Part shown: positions 58,694-64,000 of the stretch, piece by piece | Layout of the letters: every line of letters begins with the position of its first letter | Numbering within the stretch: the stretch's first letter is position 1 | Origin: JAMQPK01 sp963782595 | Lineage (GTDB): Bacteria; Acidobacteriota; Vicinamibacteria; Vicinamibacterales; JAMQPK01 | Assembly (NCBI GenBank): GCA_963782595.1 | Contig: CAWAKJ010000003.1 | Span: forward strand, 62,001 to 126,000 | DNA: 64,000 nucleotides | Direction: 5' to 3' | Translations under genes and position numbers: made by a program | Notes under the pieces: generated by a model | What the model was told of the DNA's origin: nothing | Seen by the model: the letters and a program-made list of their open reading frames with translations, nothing else | Databases searched by the model: none

Positions 58694-60801
58694 GGCTCGT
58701 CGTTCACCGGAAAGCTGGCGAGAAATGTCGTCCCCTTTCCGACCTCGGTCTCGACGTGCATGCCGCCCCCATGCGCCTGGACGATCGCACGCGACTGGAA
58801 CAGGCCGATCCCGAGCCCCTTCCTCTTGGTGCTTTGAAACGGACGAAACAAGGATTCTTTCACGAAAGACTGGCTCATGCCGCAGCCGTTGTCGTTCACA
58901 GACAGAATAGCGCGCCCCCCGCGATGCTCGGTGCGCACCTGAATGCGGCCTCCCGAACCCAGCGCGTCTCGCGCGTTCAGCACGAGGTTGGTCACGACGC
59001 TCTGGAGCTGCTCGCGGTCGGCGAGAATGGCGGGTAGCGGTTGAAAGTCTGTCGTGAGCTCTACGTTTGGTATGTCGCTTACGCTGTCGAGCGCCTCGCT
59101 GACGATCTGATTCAAATCGCTGACGACGCGAACGGAGTCTGTCCGCTCGCGAAGAGCGCTTAAACGCGCAATCATGCCGTCGATCCGCCGGGCAGTGTTG
59201 CCGACGCTTCGCAACGCGTCTTCCCGAAACGCGGGGTCCTCGAAATGCACCGGCAGATTCTTGAGCATCAGATTCAGCGATGCCGCGGCATTTTTCAGGT
59301 CGTGCACGAAGAACGCCGACATCGTCCGGAACGCCTCGAGCTCTTTGGCCCGGGCCACCTCGCTCGCGAGTCGAAGATTCAACAGGACCGAGGTTATCTG
59401 ATCGCCGATGCATTTCAGCAATTCCAGTTCTTCCACCGTGTAGGTCGCCCCGCTGATGCGATCGGCGAGCACGAGGAAGCCAAGGTTCTCTTCTCCAGCC
59501 CGCAACGGCACGCACCAACGGCTGCCGCCTGTCGTGAATGCGCTCGAGTTGAGCTGGCGTAACTCGTTCGCCCACGACTCATCCATGTCTTCCAGATCGA
59601 ACGGCGAAGACATTGTCCGCAACCCGGCAGTGACCGCGGCTGACGCGGTCTCCGCCCGGCTGGTGCTGCCAGCCTCGGATGGCTGTCGATTGGTCGATGC
59701 GCCGACGAAGAACTGCTCCTTCTCTTCGTCGCGCAGCCAGACGGTGACCGACAACACATCGAAGGTGTCGGAGATCAATTTCGCGGACAACGTACACAAG
59801 ACGGTCTTATCGGTCACGCTGGCAAGCCGCCGTGAGACCAGTTTCCACACTTTCACGGAATCGTGCTGGGCTTTTCTGAAATGCCGGGCGACGAACGCGT
59901 CGATGCCCCGCCGCGTGCGGTCGGATAGAAGCAAGACGGCCAGGCCGGCCATGCCCAGCAGCACGACAAACGCCTGAACCTGGAAAACCTCTGCGCCGCC
60001 AAAGCGCCTCACCACTTGCGCCAGCACGCCAACGCCGAAGAGGTACCCACCGACGATGATGAGAGTCAGCGACGATCGCAGGACGGCCGACGAGGGGTAC
60101 ACCGCGATGTCCGCCCATCCCGCTCGTGCGTAGGCCAGCGCGAGGAAGACGCATCCAATCAAAAGCGCACTCGACTCGATGCCCCAGAGTGCGATGTCGG
60201 GCGCGGAAAAGAGGATCGCCTGACTCAGGACGTAAAGACGGGCGCCGAATATCATCACCAGGGCCAGCACCACAAACTTGAGCCGCCATCGCATCGTTCC
60301 CACGGCGGATCGAAAGGTCTGCTCCAGGTTCACCAGAATCAGGACGAGCGCGATCAGGAGGATGGCGTTCAACGCGTTGGCCATCCCACCTGCCTGCAGT
60401 CGCCAGACCTCGCCCGGTACTTCTCCAGGCACGATCTGAATCAGTTGATCGCGGAAGCCAAGCGTCAAACTGATGGGCACCAGACCCACGATGGCGATCG
60501 GGATTTTCCAGCGGCTGAATGACTCGCGGTAATCAGCGCGTGAGTACGTCAGGCTGAAGCAGAGCCAGATGACCGGTACGATGGACTTGGCGACGAGCGC
60601 AGCCGTCAGCCAGAAGATCACCTCTTCGAGTTTTGTGGAGCGCAGGCCGAGGCCCGTGACGACGCTATCGATGCCGAGCGCTGTCATGCCTGCGAAGAAG
60701 CACCACGTCGCCAGAGATGGCGTTCTGCGAATGATGCTGACAAGGGCAACGAGGAGGCCGCAGAAGCCGGCTGCGAACGGGAGGAGATGGAAAAGCCTCA
60801 T
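58690..60801 (-). CDS. prsK: PEP-CTERM-system histidine kinase PrsK
   Basis: The 703-aa sensor has about 8-10 N-terminal membrane helices (to about 300), a GAF-like domain (about 320-480) and a kinase core. The phospho-His lies in FFVHDLKNAAASLNLMLKNL; the N box is VTNLVLNARDALGSGGRIQV; the G boxes are NDNGCGMS and KGLGIGLF. It should phosphorylate PrsR. ATG 60801 overlaps the exosortase stop (ATGA), and its own stop overlaps prsR. Confidence 0.9.
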   Translation of the reverse strand: MRLFHLLPFAAGFCGLLVALVSIIRRTPSLATWCFFAGMTALGIDSVVTGLGLRSTKLEEVIFWLTAALVAKSIVPVIWLCFSLTYSRADYRESFSRWKIPIAIVGLVPISLTLGFRDQLIQIVPGEVPGEVWRLQAGGMANALNAILLIALVLILVNLEQTFRSAVGTMRWRLKFVVLALVMIFGARLYVLSQAILFSAPDIALWGIESSALLIGCVFLALAYARAGWADIAVYPSSAVLRSSLTLIIVGGYLFGVGVLAQVVRRFGGAEVFQVQAFVVLLGMAGLAVLLLSDRTRRGIDAFVARHFRKAQHDSVKVWKLVSRRLASVTDKTVLCTLSAKLISDTFDVLSVTVWLRDEEKEQFFVGASTNRQPSEAGSTSRAETASAAVTAGLRTMSSPFDLEDMDESWANELRQLNSSAFTTGGSRWCVPLRAGEENLGFLVLADRISGATYTVEELELLKCIGDQITSVLLNLRLASEVARAKELEAFRTMSAFFVHDLKNAAASLNLMLKNLPVHFEDPAFREDALRSVGNTARRIDGMIARLSALRERTDSVRVVSDLNQIVSEALDSVSDIPNVELTTDFQPLPAILADREQLQSVVTNLVLNARDALGSGGRIQVRTEHRGGRAILSVNDNGCGMSQSFVKESLFRPFQSTKRKGLGIGLFQSRAIVQAHGGGMHVETEVGKGTTFLASFPVNDEP

Positions 60802-61703
60802 CGCTCCTGTCGCCTCAACCACACTAATAGTAAGAACAGTGGTCCCAACGACAAGACGAAAAACAACGGGCCCCCGCGCCGATGAATGATGCTGTCGATC
60901 ATGTGGGGTCCGACGTGGACGCAGAGGAGTCCGATGACCACAATCCGGAAGGCGTTACGCACGATCGCCAGCGGAATGACAAAGGCTACGAGCACGAGCC
61001 TTCGCCATGAGCTCTCGAGAAAGAGGTGGGAGGCCACCAGGCTCGTGATAAAGAGCACCCAGCTGGAGTGGATCCCACTGCACTCCTCGGCGATCTCGAG
61101 GACAATCCCGGGCAGCATGAATACTGTGCCATCGCGCACGAGCGGAGTTCCTGTCATCCTGAAAAAGAGGGCAGAGACGTCCGCCGAGGCCAGGACCGAA
61201 GCTGTTTCCAGCAGATTCACGGCACGATCCGGGAGGGGCACCAAGAAGATCAGAAATGCAACCGGAAAGGCCGCGTCGGCCATCCACTTCGAGCCGAGGA
61301 ACAGAAATCCACCAGCGGCGACGACGCTCACATAGGCGAGCATCATCAGGGCGAGGTCATCGTTGACGCTCAACGTCCCGCGCAAGCCGGTCTCCACGGC
61401 AAGTGCCGCGATGCCGGCCACGCTCAGTATCGCCGTCCCCCCAATCGAGGTGCGATACGTTGTCACCAGCATCCGTCGCTGGATGAACAGCAAGTAACCG
61501 CTCACAAGCGGCACCAGTGGGATATAGGAAAGTAACTCGCTCTGGGCGGCGTATGGTATGAGCCTGGTTAGCGGCTGAACGAAGGCCAGGGTTGCCAGCG
61601 CTATCCAGCCAAGCCACGCACCGATTCGAAGCCGCTGCGGACGAGGCAAGCCGTGCCACGTCGCTAACGCTCCAGTGCCGACGCCAGTGGCTGAGTTCTG
61701 CAT
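60798..61703 (-). CDS. exosortase (XrtC-like, VPDGG/VPDSG type)
   Basis: The 301-aa multi-pass membrane transpeptidase shows the catalytic Cys in EIAEECSGIHSSWVLF (about 210-225), the Arg in VRNAFRI and the His in IDSIIHRRGGPLFF. PLPDRAVNLLE is the conserved loop before them. These are the Cys-Arg-His triad of exosortases. The local substrates end in VPDGG rather than PEP, which points to the XrtC (VPDSG-CTERM) branch; the exact subtype is inferred. It lies 2 bp after the fucose synthase gene and is coupled to prsK. Confidence 0.85.
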   Translation of the reverse strand: MQNSATGVGTGALATWHGLPRPQRLRIGAWLGWIALATLAFVQPLTRLIPYAAQSELLSYIPLVPLVSGYLLFIQRRMLVTTYRTSIGGTAILSVAGIAALAVETGLRGTLSVNDDLALMMLAYVSVVAAGGFLFLGSKWMADAAFPVAFLIFLVPLPDRAVNLLETASVLASADVSALFFRMTGTPLVRDGTVFMLPGIVLEIAEECSGIHSSWVLFITSLVASHLFLESSWRRLVLVAFVIPLAIVRNAFRIVVIGLLCVHVGPHMIDSIIHRRGGPLFFVLSLGPLFLLLVWLRRQER

Positions 61704-61705
61704 AC

Positions 61706-62689
61706 CTACACGGCCGCTGGCGCAGTGTCGATCGAAACCGCCTGACGATCACCCGTGCCAGCGCGCAGGAACCAGTCATACGTGGCTGCGATTCCGTCCT
61801 GCAGCTCGATGCGGTGCCGCCAGCCCAGCGCGTTCAGCCGGCTGACATCGAGCAGTTTGCGAGGAGCGCCATCCGGTTTTGTGTCATCAAAGATCAGCCG
61901 CGCGGTCGGGTGCACGATGCTCCGTATCGTTTCGGCCAATTGGCGAATCGACAAATCCTCCCCGGTTCCCACGTTGATGTGTTCGGCCGAGTCATAGTGC
62001 TCCATCAGGAATAGACAGGCATCGGCCAGATCATCAACGTGCAGAAACTCGCGGCGCGGCGTGCCGCTCCCCCAGATGGTGACGTCAGTGCTGCCAGCCA
62101 CCTTTGCATCGTGAAACTTACGGATGAGCGCAGGCAACACGTGGGAGCTCGTCAGGTCGAAGTTGTCGTTCGGCCCGTACAGATTGGTTGGCATCGCCGA
62201 AATAAAGTCCCGTCCGTATTGCTTTCGGTACGACTGGCACAGCCTGATTCCCGCAATCTTGGCGATCGCGTAAGGCTCGTTCGTCGGCTCGAGCGGGCCC
62301 GTCAACAATTCTTCCTCTCGCATCGGCTGGCGGCACCCTCGCGGGTAGATACAGGAGCTTCCAAGATACAAGAGCCGGCGCACATCATACAGGTGCGCTG
62401 CATGCACGACCGTCGCATGAATCATCATGTTGTCGTACAGGAACTCCGCCGGCCTTGTGGAATTGGCCAGGATGCCGCCCACGGTTCCAGCGACAAGAAA
62501 CACGTACTCTGGCCGGTTCGCGCGAAACCAGTAGTTCACCGCCGCTTGGTCTCTCAAGTCGAGTTGGTCGCGCGTGGCCGTGAGAATGTTCTTGTATCCG
62601 TCGTCGCAAAGACGTCTGACGATCGCGGAACCAACCAATCCGCGGTGACCCGCGACGAAGATTCTATTGTTTCGACTTGGTTTGACCAT
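61706..62689 (-). CDS. fcl: GDP-L-fucose synthase
   Basis: The 327-aa short-chain dehydrogenase-type enzyme has the cofactor loop VAGHRGLVGSAIVRRL and the catalytic Ser/Tyr/Lys set in LGSSCIYPRG and PYAIAKIAG. TNLYGPNDNFDL and REFLHVDDLADACLFLME also match GDP-4-keto-6-deoxymannose epimerase/reductase. It makes GDP-L-fucose for exopolysaccharide. ATG 62689 is preferred; GTG 62698 is in frame. Same operon as the exosortase. Confidence 0.92.
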   Translation of the reverse strand: MVKPSRNNRIFVAGHRGLVGSAIVRRLCDDGYKNILTATRDQLDLRDQAAVNYWFRANRPEYVFLVAGTVGGILANSTRPAEFLYDNMMIHATVVHAAHLYDVRRLLYLGSSCIYPRGCRQPMREEELLTGPLEPTNEPYAIAKIAGIRLCQSYRKQYGRDFISAMPTNLYGPNDNFDLTSSHVLPALIRKFHDAKVAGSTDVTIWGSGTPRREFLHVDDLADACLFLMEHYDSAEHINVGTGEDLSIRQLAETIRSIVHPTARLIFDDTKPDGAPRKLLDVSRLNALGWRHRIELQDGIAATYDWFLRAGTGDRQAVSIDTAPAAV

Positions 62690-62710
62690 GCACTTCACAC
62701 CCTGTGACGA

Positions 62711-63547
62711 CTATTTACGGCGCCAGAATGCGCCAGCTGTATCGATAAGCTCAATTGGTTCGGTAATGGAGTGTGTCCGGCGAAAATCGTGAACGGCACG
62801 ACGACATGTATCCTCAATCAGGTTAAAGTCGTCCACGATGACGAATCCGCCAGGGGAAACCTTCCCATACAAGGCATCGAGCGCCTCCATGGTTGATTCG
62901 TACATATCACCATCAAGGCGCAAAACGGCGATCTGATCGATAGGTGCGCCCGGCAGAGTATCTTTGAACCACCCTGCGAGAAACTGCACTTGTTCGTCGA
63001 GCAGTCGATATCGTTCGAAGTTCGCCTTCACCGTTTCAAGCGACACGGCGAGGTGCTCGTTGGCGAGATGCCACTGCGCTGCGCTGTCTTGAGGGTATTG
63101 GTTCAAATCAGGCGCGGGCAAGCCTTGAAACGAGTCAGCGAGCCATACAGTTCTCGTGGTGTCTTGATAAGCCGCGAGTACGGCACGCATGAAGATGCTT
63201 GCCCCTCCACGCCATACGCCTGTTTCGACAAGATCTCCGGGAACGCCGTCGCGAATGACGGTCTCAATGCAGGATTGAATATTGTTCAGACGCTTGCGCC
63301 CGATCATCGTTTCAGCTTCGGCGGGCCAGTCGAGTCCCTCTTCGCGCGCGTATGGGTCGAACCTCTCGCGTTTGACGGCTTCACCGCCCCAACGATGAAT
63401 GACGCGAGCGAGTGCAAGCTTGATGAGACGTCTCACGCCCGTGCTCTTGCTGTGAAACGGCACGTGTGCGCCCTCTCCCCATCGCAACAGTCGATCTTTC
63501 AGGAGCTCGAGGTAGAGCCGAGCGGCGGCGCCGTCATTCACCGGCAT
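62711..63547 (-). CDS. TylF/MycF-type O-methyltransferase
   Basis: The 278-aa protein has the SAM-binding block GDLVETGVWRGGASIFMRAV (about 100-120), the metal/substrate block LRLDGDMYESTMEALDALYG (about 205-224), and SPGGFVIVDDFN. The family methylates sugar hydroxyls using Mg2+; here probably a sugar of a surface polysaccharide. ATG 63547 has GAGGA 9 nt upstream, and it overlaps the WbsX-like gene by 14 bp. The longer frame to 63868 reads antisense-like and is rejected. Confidence 0.85.
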   Translation of the reverse strand: MPVNDGAAARLYLELLKDRLLRWGEGAHVPFHSKSTGVRRLIKLALARVIHRWGGEAVKRERFDPYAREEGLDWPAEAETMIGRKRLNNIQSCIETVIRDGVPGDLVETGVWRGGASIFMRAVLAAYQDTTRTVWLADSFQGLPAPDLNQYPQDSAAQWHLANEHLAVSLETVKANFERYRLLDEQVQFLAGWFKDTLPGAPIDQIAVLRLDGDMYESTMEALDALYGKVSPGGFVIVDDFNLIEDTCRRAVHDFRRTHSITEPIELIDTAGAFWRRK

Positions 63548-64000
63548 TCCGATCGGGTCCTCTTTCCGCTCGGACGACCAAAACGGCAGCGTATCCCGTG
63601 GCCTCATCGTTGGCTGGTTCAGCGCGTTCGGAAAGAGTGCGCAAAGGCTCATTTGCTGTCGCCAATTCTTCTCGAAGGACCTCGAGGTATCGCCGGCCGA
63701 ACAGCAAGTCTGGTTCCAGATGATTTCCCTCAGCCCACTCGTTCCACGACTTGATAAAAACGATTTGGTGAGCCGCCGGCTTGCGCGCGACCTGTTGTAG
63801 TGCGTCACGCAAATGTCCTCGGAACAGCTCAGGAGTGGAGCCTTGAAGAACAAGACCGCGCAGTCCACTCCGCGGCGAATTGTCCCAGTTTGGAATCACG
63901 CACGGGTAGACATTTGTCTGTTCACACTCAGGCAGGACGAAATGCTTAATGGCCTGTTCGTACGGGAAAACGAGTGCTGGTTGCTGCAGTAGTCGCCGAC
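63534..64000 (-). CDS. WbsX-like glycosyltransferase / GH99-like protein, C-terminal part
   Basis: The frame is open to the window end. It reads FPYEQAIKHFVLPECEQ near the edge, then VIPNWDNSPRSGLRGLVLQG, then IVFIKSWNEWAEGNHLEPDL with LFGRRYLEVLREEL. The SWNEW-x-EG-x-LEPD block is the signature of WbsX proteins of O-antigen and exopolysaccharide clusters. A short poorly conserved tail follows. About 155 residues are visible; the N-terminus lies outside. Confidence 0.8.
   Translation of the reverse strand, partial: RRLLQQPALVFPYEQAIKHFVLPECEQTNVYPCVIPNWDNSPRSGLRGLVLQGSTPELFRGHLRDALQQVARKPAAHQIVFIKSWNEWAEGNHLEPDLLFGRRYLEVLREELATANEPLRTLSERAEPANDEATGYAAVLVVRAERGPDRNAGE

Noticed and set aside
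58694..59575. N-terminal 294-residue extension of the PrsR frame
   Set aside because: It overlaps the prsK kinase core in another frame and has no domain; PrsR starts with its receiver domain at 58693, coupled to the prsK stop.

Overview
The window reads as a chromosomal segment of an acidobacterium, most likely of the Vicinamibacteria type. Supporting evidence: two ADOP-type duplicated permeases, two proteins with the acidobacterial VWFA-related domain, two very large TonB-dependent receptors with an N-terminal carboxypeptidase-regulatory-like domain, an exosortase/VPDGG-CTERM locus, many GTG/TTG starts and high GC. I see no rRNA, tRNA, CRISPR array, phage or intact transposase.

Layout. 0.0-13 kb: ADOP permease, APC amino-acid permease, TPR/DUF2914 protein, RodZ-like HTH-PEGA protein, PilZ protein, VWFA protein and HNH endonuclease. 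A short gene graveyard follows (relics of a Ser/Thr kinase with TolB repeats and of a permease), then a MetX-like hydrolase. 13-25 kb: YchF-like GTPase, hairpin repeats, outer-membrane protein, second ADOP permease, DUF1624 membrane protein, methyltransferase, GlxA/AraC regulator, second VWFA protein, DUF3014 and SYLF proteins. 25-35 kb: a dense cluster of very small genes (small membrane proteins, a 66-aa family, cold-shock proteins, zinc ribbons, lmo0937-type protein), two near-identical Crp/Fnr regulators, groESL and two exported proteins. 35-51 kb: TonB receptor, repeat-rich gap, DUF885 peptidase and lipoprotein, then a second TonB receptor translationally coupled to a MacB-like ABC ATPase, three permeases (two carrying single-base frameshifts) and an M20-like lipoprotein. 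51-53 kb: Bcp peroxiredoxin, a GxxExxY gene inside a repeat-bracketed cassette, RsgA. 53-64 kb: exosortase system (PrsT, two VPDGG-CTERM substrates, PrsR, PrsK, exosortase) in an operon with exopolysaccharide genes (GDP-L-fucose synthase, TylF-like methyltransferase, WbsX-like glycosyltransferase).

The most interesting signal is in the 19.8-33.3 kb region. A dyad of the form TGTNC-N6-GNACA (best copy CTGTGC-TGAACA-GCACAG) recurs upstream of almost every transcription unit of the small-gene cluster. In several cases the dyad centre is 32-33 bp from a -10-like hexamer and 41.5-43.5 bp from the ATG. That is the geometry of a class II Crp/Fnr-activated promoter giving leaderless mRNAs. One unit contains a Crp/Fnr regulator gene. 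I infer an autoregulated stress-type regulon (cold shock, chaperonin, small membrane proteins) that I cannot match to a described system.

Other structure of note: a 45-bp conserved core carried in two hairpins with different stems, several long imperfect palindromes (up to about 200 nt), and a REP-like palindrome present three times, once in frame inside a permease gene.
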